Assembly: GCA_032622095.1 (NCBI GenBank) | Contig: CP136061.1 | Coordinates: forward strand, 264,150,077 to 264,214,076 | Reading direction: 5' to 3' | DNA: 64,000 nt | Source of the DNA: Siphonodentalium dalli | Taxonomy: Eukaryota; Mollusca; Scaphopoda; Gadilida; Siphonodentaliidae | In this document: one piece after another, positions 23,505-35,924 of the stretch | Layout: every line of letters starts with the position of its first letter | Position numbering within the stretch: position 1 is the first letter of the stretch | Program-made: the position numbers and the translations under genes | The notes under the pieces: model-generated | What the model saw: only the letters and a program-made list of their open reading frames with translations | What the model was told of the DNA's origin: nothing | Database searches by the model: none

Positions 23505-25193
23505 CCAGACAGTATACACCTCAAGAGAAATACACAAATCCACCAAACAACTGATGTATATGGACAGAACATTTTAGACATATGTATAGGCGGGCAAATG
23601 AGGATTTTAAACGGGAGAACGTTGGGGGACTCCATGGGGAAAATTACATATCATGGCTACAACGGATCCGCAATTGATGACTACTGCATATGCAGCCCTA
23701 ATATTTTAAAGGAAATAGTTTGTTTTAAGGTTGGCTCTTACAACCAACAACTTTCAGATCACTGTATGATAACTGCAAAAACGAGAATAAAAGACGCTGT
23801 CTCAAATAAACCTGAGTATATACTGAAACCCCAAGTTAAAAACTTAAAGTGGAATGAAACTGAAAAAATACAATTTGAGAGGGTTGTGGGAGAAAAATTG
23901 ATTAAATTTGCCCCTGAGGTCACTAGTGCTAAGGGTACTGAGGACCCAAACCAGATAAATAATATTATAAATACACTTAAACAGCACTTACTGTTAAGCA
24001 CAGGAAGTGAAAAACCAAAAAGCCAAAAATCGGTCAAAAAGAAGAAAAGACAGAACAAATTATGGTATGATAGAGATTGCGAAGCTATATACCGAAACAT
24101 AAAACATATGTCGAGGCAACTTGCAAATAATCCACAAAATAATGACCTTAGAATCAAAGTTAGACTCGAATCTAAACTATATAAGAAGACTATAAGAAAC
24201 AAGCAGAGAAATTATCGTAATAACCTTATGAAAGAAATCGTAGGATGCACTAGCAGTCACCCTTCAGAGTTTTGGGATCTGGTGGGTAAAATAAATCAAG
24301 AAAGAAAACCCGACCCATGTCTAAACATCACCCCTTTAGAATGGGTCTCATACTTTCAATCTCTTTTCAAATCTGAAAAAGAACCTGCTTTTGACAATCT
24401 ACAGATTGAAGAACATCCTTGTATCGAATGGAGCCAAAATTTTTTAAACAACGATATAACAACGCAAGAGGTGGTTAGTGCCGCTAGAGACCTTAAAGTG
24501 AAATCCTCAAGTGGTAAAGATGGAATTACAAACTCCATGCTGAAAACCACGTGTTTATCTCATGCCAATATGTTTGCTGATATATTTAATCTAGTCTTGA
24601 AAAGTGGAGTCTACCCTGAAAGCTGGCATCAAAATCTAATAAAACCTATTTTTAAAGGGGGTAGTGTATCTGACCCCTCAAATTACAGAGGAATTGCCCT
24701 ATCATGCTGCATGGCAAAATTTTTCGCAAAAATCCTGAATAACAGAATGAACAAATTTCTCGAAATCAATAAAGTTATTTGCAAAGAGCAGATTGGATTT
24801 AGAAAAGGAAGCCGCACCACTGATCATATATTTACGCTGAAGACTTTAATTGATAAAACAGTACAGAATAATCAGTATCTGTACACATGCTTCACTGACC
24901 TAAAAAAGGCTTTTGATTTAGTAAACAGGAAAGCACTATTTATTAAGCTTGCTCATTATGGAATAAAAGGTAATTTTCTAGAAATATTGAGAAATATGTA
25001 TGAGAAAGTTGAATATGCAGTTAAATTACCCGATGGAATAACCCATGATTTGAAATCATCTGTGGGGGTCAAACAAGGTTGTGTACTCAGCCCCACATTG
25101 TTCTCATTATTCGTTAATGATATCCCAGGTATTTTTGATGAATCATGTGACCCAGTAACCCTCGCTGACAAAAAGCTCTCATGTCTTCTTTAA
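23505..25193 (+). pseudogene. LINE ORF2: endonuclease C-terminus and reverse transcriptase, broken at the catalytic box
   Basis: Open from the junction itself (PDSIHLKRN precedes the first methionine at 23598). Endonuclease end: ILNGRTLGDS, IDDYCICS, LSDHCMI. RT boxes: SSSGKDGITNSML, LIKPIFKGG with NYRGIALS, EQIGFRKGSRTTDHIF, CFTDLKKAFDLV (first catalytic aspartates), KSSVGVKQGCVLSPTLFSLFVND. After TLADKKLSCLL the frame ends at TAA, exactly where the YADD box should follow. The next frame resumes at SKSKDGLQ. A small indel has removed the second catalytic motif, so the enzyme is inactive. Confidence 0.88.
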
Positions 25194-26437
25194 ATCGCGA
25201 TATATCTAAATCCAAAGATGGACTTCAATCCTCACTCAATAAGCTACAAGACTTCTGTAAGATGTGGGATCTCACCATTAATATAAATAAATCTAAACCC
25301 ATGGTTTTTAATAAATCTGGTAAGCTATTAAAAAATATGAATTTCCTAATTAATAACCAAAACATAGAGAATGTGAAAGAATATAAATATCTCGGCTTTA
25401 TCTTCAAACCATCAGGGGTGTTGTCGGCTGCGCTCGGATACTTAGATAAGAAAGCCACAAAAGCCTCATTTTGTATAAGAAGTAAATTCTACGGGGCTAA
25501 GAAAAACACCAGTACATTATTAAAACTGTACCATAGTTGTGTTAAACCCATATCCTTATATGGCGGGGAGCTGACCACTCCCGACCATATTGTTCGGAGA
25601 GCATCTGATTTTGAGACAAGAGCAAGTACATTTCTCCCAGATAAAAATCAAATGAAATTCATGAAATTTGTTCTTGGTGTTAACAGATCTGCCACCAATA
25701 TGGCCTGTTTTGGAGAATTAGGAATATTTCCTGTCTACATTTCTGGAATAAAGAACAGCTTAAACTACCATAACCACTTGGTTCAATCTAACCCTGAGTC
25801 ATTAGTACACAAGGCTTATTTGGAAAATCAGAAACTTGAGATGGGCTTTTGTGATCAAATAAAAATAATATTGGAAAAAGTAGACTTAGGTAGTGAATCG
25901 GTTAAACATAGTAATAACTATACTATCAGGGGAGAATCTAGAGAAGTTGAAAAGAAATTACAAATCAGATTTACCGAGTTCTGGAAAAAACAACTATTTA
26001 ACGATGAGAATAAACCCAACGGTAACAAATTAAGGTTTTATAGAAAACTGAAAAATTTGTATCAGTGTGAAAGTTACCTATTAGCTGACTTAGATAATGA
26101 AGTAAAAACTACGTATACTAAGATTAGGATTAGTGACAGTCAGTTATTAATTGAAAAGGGCAGATCAAAACTTGAACTAAAAGATCGAATTTGTCCTATC
26201 TGTAAGAATGGAGTGGAGGATGAAAAGCATTTTATTATAGACTGTAAGCCCCTAAAAGTTGAGAGGAAGACAATGCTTGATAAAATACAGTCTAATATTC
26301 CTGAATTTAATAACTACAGCGATGATGAAAAAGTTACTTTCATATTAAGTCCAAATGAAGTTGACACATCCATAAAGAAAATATGTATGATGGGAGTTTA
26401 TAAAATGTATAAAAAAAGGAATGAGCTTGCGAACTGA
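25181..26437 (+). pseudogene. LINE ORF2 continuation: RT thumb and C-terminal domain
   Basis: 418 codons in another frame continue the same protein: DGLQSSLNKLQDFCKMWDLTININKSKPMVF and EYKYLGF (the usual post-YADD boxes), then a long C-terminal region with KLYHSCVKPISLYGGE and a terminal zinc-binding motif CPICKNGVEDEKHFIIDC (CX2CX8HX4C). It ends in AYKMYKKRNELAN-like basic sequence and TGA. No further disruption was seen, so decay is limited to the catalytic box and the 5' truncation; the insertion may be fairly young. Confidence 0.88.
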
Positions 26438-26660
26438 AACCTGCTATTGGGATGGTATCAAAATATAACAAAATATAGGCAAACATGTACTTAATATCAG
26501 TAAGATCCACCAAACCTCTATTCTATTGTAGAACCTACAATTTCACTTTATGTACTTGAATGTATACATGTATTGATGTAAATGTCCTTTTGTTTTGTTC
26601 TTTATATGTGTTGGTAATAATCTAATATTGGATTCTATACCAAATAAACAATTTGAATTT

Positions 26661-27210
26661 TGAATGGTTGATCGGACAGATTAGTAGAACTTTGATTGAT
26701 AACTTACATGTTTATGCATATATATATATATATCCCGCCAACGTGTATGTTTACTTTATTATTTCCATCTGCAATATGTGCTATTAATGTTTATTGAGTA
26801 GTATGCCCTGTATGTATATGTATTATTGATTTAATCTGCATGGGATCTATTCGTTGTATACTTTAAGTTTAAAGCCAGTATAATCGGCTTTTGGTATCGG
26901 GTCTTTTCATTTGGATGTTTACCTATTTTCTACGGATATGTTATTGTTTTCTGTTTGTTATTTGGAAATATTTTCTTCTTGATATGGTTTATATACCCTT
27001 TTTGTGAGTTATTCATTTGTGTGTGAGATAGGTATTCTCATTGTGGCCGTTTGCATGATACATAGTAGGTACGTGTGTTTATGGTACTTTTGTATTGATG
27101 GTATTGTTTGTACTCGGATTATTGGATTTTAATATTTTCTTTTCTTTTATTTATCAGGTTGAAATAAATAATTATCCAACCTTGGCGTTCAGATCTATAC
27201 ACGCGATACA
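26661..27210 (+). repeat. 3' LTR, right piece
   Basis: Matches 19123-20195 apart from the MITE. It contains the intact TTAA site used by copy E in the other LTR, a (TA)n run, AATAAATAATTATCC near the end, and the terminal GATACA before the ACCGG duplication. Confidence 0.95.
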
Positions 27211-27215
27211 ACCGG

Positions 27216-28137
27216 TACCCGATAACAGAACATTCAGATATCTGAACCTCAAAATTCCATAAATACACAGAACGACATGATGTGTAAATGGGTTTGTCGA
27301 TATGGCACGATTGCTGTCATGGAACGATAAACAAGAGGGGATGGGTCCACATCAGAATATTGTTTGCAAGGAGATCACTCTAGACCTTTTGATTGGAATG
27401 CGTTGTGCAATTATACAGCTTTGATTGGAATGAGTTGTGCAGGTATATAATTATGATGACCCACTAATATACCGTGGTATCATAACCATTAGCGAAGACC
27501 CAAAAAAAATCAAAGCACATTTCCGGTTATACCTTCAAGGTGACGGTCGGGATAATTCAGCTTAGTTTAACTTGAATGTGAATAGCGCTAGTTTTGTGAA
27601 GTAACATAATATTGTCGTGATTTTGACCAAAGTAAGGAGATACTAGTAATGTGAAATTATTCACATTAATACTATGTAATATTAATATATGTGTTACTGT
27701 TAGTTCAAATTATAATGGCAATGGTAGATACTCAGTTCACTGTCGTACCCGAAATGCGGTCAGACTAATAGTACTACTTTATATTTAGTGAAGTGATTCT
27801 TCTGACTTACAATGTACATGTACAAGTCAATTAACAACATTTACTTTTCGCAACTAAAATTGTCATAAATTAGTTTGTAATTATTCAGGATATCATGCAG
27901 TATCGGATATGGGTTGGTTTAAATTTCATATTTAGGCATCTGATATCTCTTGTGTGTAAGTTCCTCGATAGCGTTAAGTGTTTTTGACATTTACATGCCA
28001 ATATGGGCCAGGGGCTGAGGGCCTGCAACACCCCCTCTCTGAACGATTTGCAAGCGTAAAATTTGGGCATTTTTTGGGAGAATTGGTGGAAATTTCAGGC
28101 GAATCGCATTGGTGCTTCGGGTGAATTTCTACATCTA
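27216..28137. other. no gene recognised
   Basis: Right flank of the LTR element. Nothing supported beyond a short duplicated phrase (TTTGATTGGAATG at about 27379 and 27420). Confidence 0.4.
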
Positions 28138-28327
28138 TACAGTAATGCTCTAAGTAATCGACTTCTTAACCACAGCAGAATTATGGGAAACTTTTCAGGA
28201 TTTAGTCGGAAATATGGCTTGTTGCCATTCACCAGAAAGCTCTCGATGAGAGCTTTCCGGTGAATGGCAACAAGCCATATTTCCTACTAAAGGAGTTAAG
28301 AGGTCGATTACTTGGAGCATTACTGTA
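28138..28327. repeat. foldback hairpin 3
   Basis: Outer arms TACAGTAATGCTC...GTAATCGAC (28138-28165) pair with 28302-28327. The inner arms (about 28207-28240 and 28246-28281) are nearly perfect around GGCTTGTTGCCATTCACC. About 35 nt of the left arm is unpaired. The tip is CTCTCGATGAGAG. Confidence 0.85.
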
Positions 28328-29147
28328 CCTATACTTCACATTATTTGTAATGTATTATGCACCGTATATTCAATAATAATAATGGGCACAACTTAGAACT
28401 CCAGTTACCAAATTTATTTGTTACAGAGGCGCTATTTTATCTCTGGCATGGAATGGCTTGCTATTACACGTATATTATCTTTTACCAGGCCACCATTCGT
28501 CACTGCGTGTTGAAATTTCAATAAATTTTCAAAGTCTAAATTAAATCGCGATATGTATATCAAATCCTATCTTCAGCAAAATAGCGTTACCTATCATATC
28601 GTAGCTGAAGTATGCATGTAGTATTCAGTTAAAGGTACGGTTGGCCTTGGCGGTGGGTATCCTGGGAAAATATTTCCATCCGTCAAAAACCGCCACAAAC
28701 AGGAGGAACAACAAAATGTAGACAGACTTTGTCCGTATACAAATAATAAATATCGCATAAACAGTATGTTATTGTCATATATTTGACCATTGTTATGTAA
28801 ACAACAGCATAAAAAGTTACTTTTCTGGTGTTTGTTTATATTATGATGGTAAACATAAAGAGCGTTCTTTGTTGGTGAATTCCTGATATGGAACGAATAA
28901 AGAGCGTTTATGCCATTTGTGTGTGATTAGCCAGCAGCATTGTGCTGTCTTCTGTAACACAAGCAGGCTCTTGCTAAGGTAAAATATAGTAAATCTTTAT
29001 GATAACATGCTGTTTACGCGATGGTCATGGTATATATGAACGAAACTGTATGCGTTTTAATGTTTTTCTGTTTACGGTGTTTGGAACAAATATGAATATT
29101 TTCGACAATTAAGGCCGCACGTGCCTTTAATGGAAAGAATCATGAGT
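28328..29147. other. no gene recognised
   Basis: AT-rich non-coding DNA. A duplicated phrase AAAGAGCGTT(C/T) with GAAC/GAAT lies near 28857 and 28898. Confidence 0.4.
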
Positions 29148-29306
29148 AGAACCTGGTTGAAATACTACTGTGTGGCGAGTCACACTCGTCTTCGAGCTAT
29201 TGAGGCCATATACATGTATGCATGGTGCTATGAACGGTTTGTATTGTGAATGAGTAAAATTATCTGCTCGTAAACCCTCACAGTAGATAATTTTATACCA
29301 GGTTCT
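29148..29306. repeat. foldback hairpin 5
   Basis: Ends AGAACCTGGT and ACCAGGTTCT pair, continuing inwards through CTACTGTG/CACAGTAG. A second, nested hairpin (TAAAATTATCTGC against GATAATTTTA) lies at the right. The loop region contains ACTCGTCTTCGAGC. Confidence 0.75.
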
Positions 29307-30870
29307 ATTAAGTTTTCAGAAATAGCTCGCAATGAAAATTTGCATGGTACATATTCGGTTAAGATTTTTGGTCAAAGGTGGTAGCCGGAAATATTTAAAT
29401 AACCATCAGTGGCAATGCTCTTGTTTTGTCCATCAGTCTCTCTGGATCACTTTATGTTTTACTTTTACATACAGTCCAGAGTTAATAAATGGCTGATATA
29501 TAGTATGGTCCTGACTCATATTATTATTCTGATGAACCTTCCAACATTAGGACTTATGTCCACACTGGACTTAAATAACTAATAGTTGTATTAAATGATA
29601 TTTCCAAGTCATGTGAATAAACCCCATGTTATGTAGACAAACAGTATGTGAAGAGTATACGGTAAGCAAAACACTCATCGCCGCGTATATGCATTAAGTG
29701 AACGTTGGTTAGAAATTTATAACATAACAGTATAGCGCTAACTAATTTTAACCCACACCTTTCAAGATTTCCGCATTGAATGGGTCACTGTGAATTACTC
29801 TCCTGACACATGTCCACGGTGCTGAGTGTTGTGCTTATCGTTCACTCTTTACATGCTGTATAGTGTATATAAACAAACATTCGACTGAAATGTGTGTTTC
29901 GAGGATAATATGACATCCATACTATCATAGTATACCATAACTATATTCTGTACAACATGTTATAATTTCTAAACTTTTATTTATAAATTATAACCTACAA
30001 CGAAGGTCAACCATGCATTTAACCAGCAAGGCCCAAATGACATGTTTTCAGTAACAGGGCATCCCGGCATGGCAGACTTATAATTTTTATATACCGGTAT
30101 ATGTCCATGAACTATAAACATCTACATGTATACAGTGACATTGATACCAGATTTAAAACAGCACATTGATTAATTAATGCGACCTGGGAATATATATACT
30201 TCAAAGTATCAACCTGTGTGGGATACAGTTATTATTAACCTAGACGTATAATCTAATTGTATAGTCTACTCGTATATATCATGGACTTGGAAGGAGTAAG
30301 TTTTCGAATGACCCAGTACATTATTATCATATTAATAAATAACAAACAGTCACTATGCCAGACTTGGATATTTTAGGTGTTGTGTGAGTGACAGCTCATG
30401 AGTTGATAGAATGCAAATAGTTCACTGATTGGCTTGATGCACTGGTGTATGAACAGTGTGATGACAGCTATTTTAAACCCATTTTTTTGATAGTCACGTT
30501 AATGTTTGAGACAGTTGCGTGCTCTTTTTCCATGCACTTTAGTCACATCAAGACAAGTTTATTTATTTCAGTTACACATTTGTTGAGGCTTCTTTCTGAA
30601 TGGTTTCGTGAAGGATTTTTTTCACCCCACCGCCACATATGCAACATGCCATATAGCTTAATGTCATCTCTACTAAGACCCATGTGAGGTCCCAGTAACA
30701 TAAATATAGTGTTTTTGTAGTTATAAATTATTATATGGTTTAAACTGTTACAAATGTCATATAAGGGCACGAAAGGTCTTTAGTAAAAAATTGGCCTCAG
30801 GGTGTAAACAACGCATTTTTGCCCCTCGTGCCACCCCCACCCGACATACATTCCTGATTATGTTTTACTA
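29307..30870. other. no gene recognised
   Basis: About 1.5 kb without a supported feature. The short frames at 30445-30770 have no recognisable domain. Confidence 0.4.
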
Positions 30871-30894
30871 CCCCCCCCCCCCCCCCCCCCCCCC
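30871..30894. repeat. poly-C tract, 24 bp
   Basis: Uninterrupted C run. Length is likely uncertain in sequencing. Confidence 0.9.
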
Positions 30895-31104
30895 ACCGGC
30901 CCATGTATCTCCTCATGTTGATAATTTGGTATTACTTGGAAAATTCAACTTTCCGCTTTCCTAATATCACTCCATTTGACTGCAACAATTTTAATTACTT
31001 TTTTTTAATTGAATTAATTTTTGTTTTCGCTCCTTCAAAATGTAGTCAAGTTTGAATAAAATATTCTGTATTGTGTTAGTTGATTATCATATATTACATT
31101 ATTA

Positions 31105-32100
31105 GCTCAACTTACTTTGTAAGTTTGAGCTATTGCCATGGGTTGGCGTCCGTCAACAATTTCCTTTGACACGGGCTGCAGGTTGTACCTTTGGTCTCAT
31201 ATTTATGAAATTTGTCATGAATATTACATTGACATGTAGATGAGAACGAGTCATTTTGGGGTCATTCGGACAAAAAACATCTTGGATTTCAAAATTAAAT
31301 ACTTTGGCGCGGGCTACAGGTTGTACTGTTCGTCTGATCATCATGCAATTGGTCATGGATGTTAATATTCACATGTAGATGGGAACATTTTAGGGTCATT
31401 CGGCCAAAAACATGGCCGCCAGCAGCCATCTTGGATTTTACTCTTTGCATGACTAAATCATTTGGCACGGGCTACAAGTCGTATCTTTGGTCCGATCATA
31501 ATGAGATTTGGCATGGCTGTTGACATTGACATGTAGATGGGAACAAAAAAACATGACCAGTGGCGTCCATCTTGGATTTCAAAATTAAATCCATTGGCGC
31601 TGGCTACAGGTCGTACTATTCGTCTGATCATCATGAAATTGTCATGGATGTTAATATTGACACGTAGATGGGAACGAGTCATTTTGGGGTCGTTCGGCCA
31701 AAAAATATGGCCGCCAGCAGCCATCTTGTATTTTACTTTTTGCATGAATAAATCCTTTGGCCCGGGCTACAAGTCGTATCTTTGGTCCTATCATAATGAG
31801 ATGCGTCATGGATGTTAACAATGACATGTAGATGGGAAACGGGTCATTTTGAGGTCATTTTCCCCAAAAAACATGGCCGCCAGCAGCCATCTTGTATTTT
31901 ACTCTTTACATGACTAAATCCTGTCATATACCGGTAGGGTACAGGTCGTATCTTTTGTCGGATCATCATGAAATTTGTAATGGATGTTAACAATGACATG
32001 TAAATGGGAACAAGTTATTTTTTTTGGGTCATTCGGCAAAAAAACCATGGCTGCCAGCGGCCATCTTGGGTTTTACTCTTTGCATAACTAGGCCTTTCAA
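31105..32100 (+). repeat. diverged tandem repeat, block 1 (about 150-170 bp units)
   Basis: Opens with the hairpin TAGCTCAACTTAC-TTT-GTAAGTTTGAGCTA and GGCGTCCGTC. Units follow that each carry CATGGCCGCCAGCAGCCATC, TTGGATTTTACTCTTTGCAT, GGCACGGGCTACA, TCGTAT-TTTGGT, and GACATGTAGATGGGAACGAG. At least six units are seen, with CATCTTG boxes near 31281, 31428, 31569, 31722, 31891 and 32063. The frames found here are not genes. Confidence 0.85.
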
Positions 32101-32700
32101 CTTTCCACACTCCTAATCCCTCCATTGACTGTAACACATGAAATTATTCCCTTTCAAGTTGAATCTACAGTTTCCGTAACTCTTTATATAATGTAAAGAA
32201 ATATGTTTATATATAAAAATAACCTCAGTGGAAAGCCACCTTTGTGGGTGCACCTGTTTCTTAGGTGACACTCCACAATTTCTGCAGGGATAGGGGTCAA
32301 TGTCACCTGAAATAATATTTTTCAAAACTCAAAGACATCCTCTAAAAATCCACAAAGTCATAACTAACCTTCTCTCAATAAACATGCCACACATATGGTG
32401 ACAGAAAACACTGGTACTCTATTCTAAGAAATTTACCCCTACTGATCATTCGAAACTGTGGAGTGTCACCTTATATACTGACACCTACCTATAAAATACC
32501 ATGTAACTTTTTAGGATTGAAGGATTTCATAACGAGGTGAACTGTTCGCGTCATTGAACATTTGTGCAATTTGCTGTTTGGTTCTGGTTGAATTTGGACG
32601 AGTGCATGAGAATGACCACATTAACGACATTTAGTCCTCTATCTTCACTTCTTCTACTCATATAGTGGGGTCGTTCTATATGCCTTGTATATTATCATAT
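32101..32700. other. interruption in the tandem repeat, with an inverted pair
   Basis: Non-repeat DNA separates the two blocks. GGTGACACTCCACA at 32263 is repeated inverted as TGTGGAGTGTCACC at 32457. This could be the ends of a small inserted element, but terminal duplications are not evident. Confidence 0.5.
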
Positions 32701-33275
32701 TATTGACATGTAGATGAGAACGAGTCATTTTGGGGTCAATTGGTAAAAAAACAAGGCTGTCGGCAGCCGTATTAGATTTCACTCTTTGCATGACTAAATC
32801 CTTTGACATGGGCTACAGCTCGTACATTTGGTGGGTCATCATGGAATTTATCATGATGTTAACATTGACATGTGATGGGAACGAGTCATTTTTAGGTCAT
32901 TCGGCCATAAAACATGGCGGTGGCAGCCATCTTGGATTTTACTCTTTGCATGACTAACTCCTTTGGCATGGACTACAATTCGTATATTTTGTTGGATCAT
33001 TATGAAATTTGTCATGGTTGTTGTCATCGACATGTAGACGGGAATGAGTCATTTTGGGGTCATTCTGCCTTAACATTTTCCGTCAGCAGCCATCTTGGAT
33101 TTTACTCTTTGCATGACTAAATCCTTTGGCATGGGCCAGAGGGTGTACATTTTGTCATATCATGAAATTGGTCATGGATGATAACATTGACATGTAAGTG
33201 GGAGTGAGTCAATTTGGTGTCAATCGGCCAAATAATATGGCTGCCGAAGTCCATCTTGGATATTAACAAGCAAAT
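32701..33275 (+). repeat. diverged tandem repeat, block 2
   Basis: Three to four further units of the same kind, with TACTCTTTGCATGACTAA boxes near 32774, 32938 and 33101. It ends at a degenerate CATCTTGGATATTAAC. Confidence 0.8.
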
Positions 33276-34406
33276 TTCTTCTGCAGTATGATGTCACATT
33301 ACACAAATAGTTTTACGATTGACATACTGGCAGTCATTTTGAGTAAAAGTGACAATTTTGGTTCCATTGAGTTGGAATATTCACAAGTAAAGGTATGGCT
33401 CACTTACATTGCACAATGCTTTATTTTTGTAATATGACTAGAATCCTAATGGTGATTTTTGGTGAAATGTTATGCCGCGTTCTGTGGCGTTCTAGTGGCG
33501 CATTACATTGCTCCATGAAAAATACAAAATAAAATCGCAATTCCCAAAATCCAAATTTGTAAAATTACTAAGTTTGTGATCCATATTTTCTTAACTGGTA
33601 CCCATTATTCAGGGGGTATGGCTATGGGTGATACCCTCATTATTATCAAGTCTACATGCTAATGGGCTAGATTTGTTCATGTATTTGAGATTCAGCAGCC
33701 ACGTTTGGGCCTCAGCCTGAGACAGCCATATAGTAAAACTTCAGGTATACTCTATTTTATGTGTATTATCCCCCGAAAAGTTTGGCTGATGGTTTAGGAT
33801 TGGGCTCCATCTGAGTCCTTCCGTAACAACTTTGAAGCTATATATCTAGGTCTGACATCGTCAACCGGATTTAAATGATCACCGGGGCTGCTATGTGTGG
33901 TGCACATTGATTTTGTGACCTTTTATTTTATTAAAAAAACTGTTTTGGACTGTTTTGCAGAAAAAAACATTTAAAATTACGGTATGTATTATCGGGACGC
34001 ACTATTGGTCAGGGATCTGGCGACCAGGCAAAATTGACGTCATGGAAAACGGAGTGCGTTATTTTTAGGTTGTGAATGACAACATTGGGATGCGCGGTAA
34101 ATTCAAAGACTGTGTACGTAAACATGGTTGATTTTAAGTTGATTTGATGACAGTTTTGAATCAAATAATTATACTATTTGCCTGGTCTTAGGTTGTGGGG
34201 TTAGAAAAGACATGTGTGCTACCAAATATAGTTTTATTCACCATGTTGATAGAATATTTAGAAGTATTAAAACTAAACAGAGACAGGGAACAACACAGAA
34301 CGAGGAAAGGTAATCAGAAGCTGTAACTTGGACGCCATCTTTATGGTGGGATTTCCGTCTTTCGTTTTCAGCCTTTTGACATTGACAACGTAAACATTGA
34401 TGTGAT
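33276..34406. other. no gene recognised
   Basis: Non-coding by inspection. Confidence 0.4.
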
Positions 34407-34430
34407 AGATGGATTATCTCTTTAAATAAC
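34407..34430 (-). repeat. terminal fragment of the TTAA-type MITE
   Basis: AGATGGATTATCTCTTTAAA plus four more bases match the family's left end exactly. The rest of the element is absent and there is no TTAA to the left. Confidence 0.7.
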
Positions 34431-34844
34431 TATTAGTAGAAATAATATTCCGACGCAATATGCGTTGGTATTCCATACTGTATTTCATTGTTTCAATAAA
34501 AGTTATGTTTTACTAACCCTCATACCATCAATAATTAGTCCCATTTTTTAGCATTCATGCGATAAAAGTCGATTTTTCTCAAAACTGCAACACTTTTGGA
34601 GCATACATCCACCCTGACGCCACAATAGTCACATTGGGCGATGACTAGGGTACCATGAATATTTTCTACCACGCCGGTTGAACTAACTCCTAAAATAGAG
34701 CTCTTTTCAGACTTGGCGTCTGGACTAAAATTCTAATAAATTCTAATAAAAAAAATCTAATAATAAAATTACAACCCAAATGAACGACTTTAGAGGTAGA
34801 CCAATGCAAATCATATCTGCATTGTTAGAAAAATGCCCATCGTT
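34431..34844. other. no gene recognised
   Basis: AT-rich spacer, with a TCTAATAAA-type short repeat near 34730-34760. Confidence 0.4.
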
Positions 34845-35355
34845 TTAAAGGTGGATTATCTCTTTGTAAACATGTATTATATAGTTACCGGGGTATAAAA
34901 TGTTAGATTTGACTCGAAGACTCCTGTCCGGAAATGCTTCTATCGATTAATATTAATTTTATTTCGAATATTTTCTGGTCTAAAAAGGTGTGTTTGTTCA
35001 GCTAACGAACAATAGTGGTTACTGTTAACAGAGACCAGAAATTATATTGTGCAATTTTGTCACAAATAAACGTTAATTATACTCATTATCGCTTATATCT
35101 GGAACAAAACAATACAAACAACCAATCTGTGACATTTGACGTAGGAACAGCCCAGTGCTCTATATCACAATACGGTCTCATCCGAATGGTCGGTTCTAAA
35201 AATAGTAACATAAACGGGCCCGATTTAATATTCGAAATAAAATCAATATTAATTGATAGAAGCTTTTCCGGACTTAGGTCTTCAGTTCATATCTATTATT
35301 TTATACCCACGCAACTATTTAAAATTTGTTATTTAAAGAGATAATCCATCTTTAA
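34845..35355 (+). mobile_element. TTAA-type MITE, copy F
   Basis: TTAA at both ends; full except for two small internal deletions (near 35099 and 35141). The family frame is still open and is extended at its start (35015-35344). It forms a close inverted pair with copy G. Confidence 0.95.
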
Positions 35356-35396
35356 TTGAACCATTACGCGCAACATCGCCTGCCAACCCTGGACCG

Positions 35397-35924
35397 TTAA
35401 AGATGGATTATCTCTTTAAATAACAAATTTTAAATAGTTGCGTGGGTATAAAATAATAGATATGAACTGAAGACCTATGTCCGGAAAAGCTTCTATCTAT
35501 TAATATTGATTTTATTTCGAATATTAAATCGGGCCCATTTATGTTACTATTTTTAGAACCGACCATTCGGATGAGACCGTATTGCGATATAGAGCACTGG
35601 GCTGTTCCTACGGCTACGCAATGAATGTCAAATGTCACAGATTGGGTGTTCGTATTGTTTTGTTCCAGAGATATAAGCGATAATGTGTATAATTAACGTT
35701 TATTTGTGACAAAATTGCACAATATAATTTCTGGTCTCTATTAACAGTAACCACTATTGTTCGTTAGCTGAACAAACACACCTTTTTAGACCAGAAAATA
35801 TTCGAAATAAAATTAATATTAATCGACAGAAGCATTTCCGGACAGGAGTCTTCGATTCAGATCTAATATTTTATACCCCGGTAACTATATAACACATGTT
35901 TACAAAGAGATAATCCACCTTTAA
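35397..35924 (-). mobile_element. TTAA-type MITE, copy G
   Basis: Full length with TTAA at both ends and an open family frame at 35408-35638. It lies only 41 bp from copy F in the opposite orientation, so 34845-35924 is a half-kilobase inverted repeat. Confidence 0.95.

Larger units (their letters stand above)
23504..26660 (+). mobile_element. 5'-truncated LINE inserted in the 3' LTR
   Basis: Starts in the middle of an endonuclease domain and ends with a 220-bp 3' untranslated region closing in AATAAACAATTTGAATTTT. It replaced 19 bp of LTR and left no target duplication. The truncated 5' end and A/T-rich 3' tail fit target-primed reverse transcription. The family lies within the endonuclease-bearing CR1/L2/RTE-like LINEs; I cannot place it more precisely. 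Confidence 0.9.
19038..27215 (+). mobile_element. BEL/Pao-like LTR retrotransposon with nested insertions
   Basis: Target duplication ACCGG at 19038-19042 and 27211-27215. LTRs begin TGTATC and end GATACA. Without insertions both LTRs come to about 630 bp. Gag and the start of pol are BEL-like. The reverse transcriptase core, RNase H and integrase are not present, so the element could move only with help in trans. Two younger elements sit inside it: a TTAA MITE in the 5' LTR and a LINE in the 3' LTR. No standard TGG-type primer-binding site follows the 5' LTR (the sequence there is TTTCAACACGAGGG). Confidence 0.9.

Noticed and set aside
23463-26660. LINE frames as BEL pol continuing after the Ser/Gly tail
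   Set aside because: They encode a LINE endonuclease and RT, start abruptly inside the LTR, and the LTR resumes after them.
31153-33120. Several 67-95 codon frames as small genes
   Set aside because: They fall in diverged tandem repeat units on both strands with no consistent frame.
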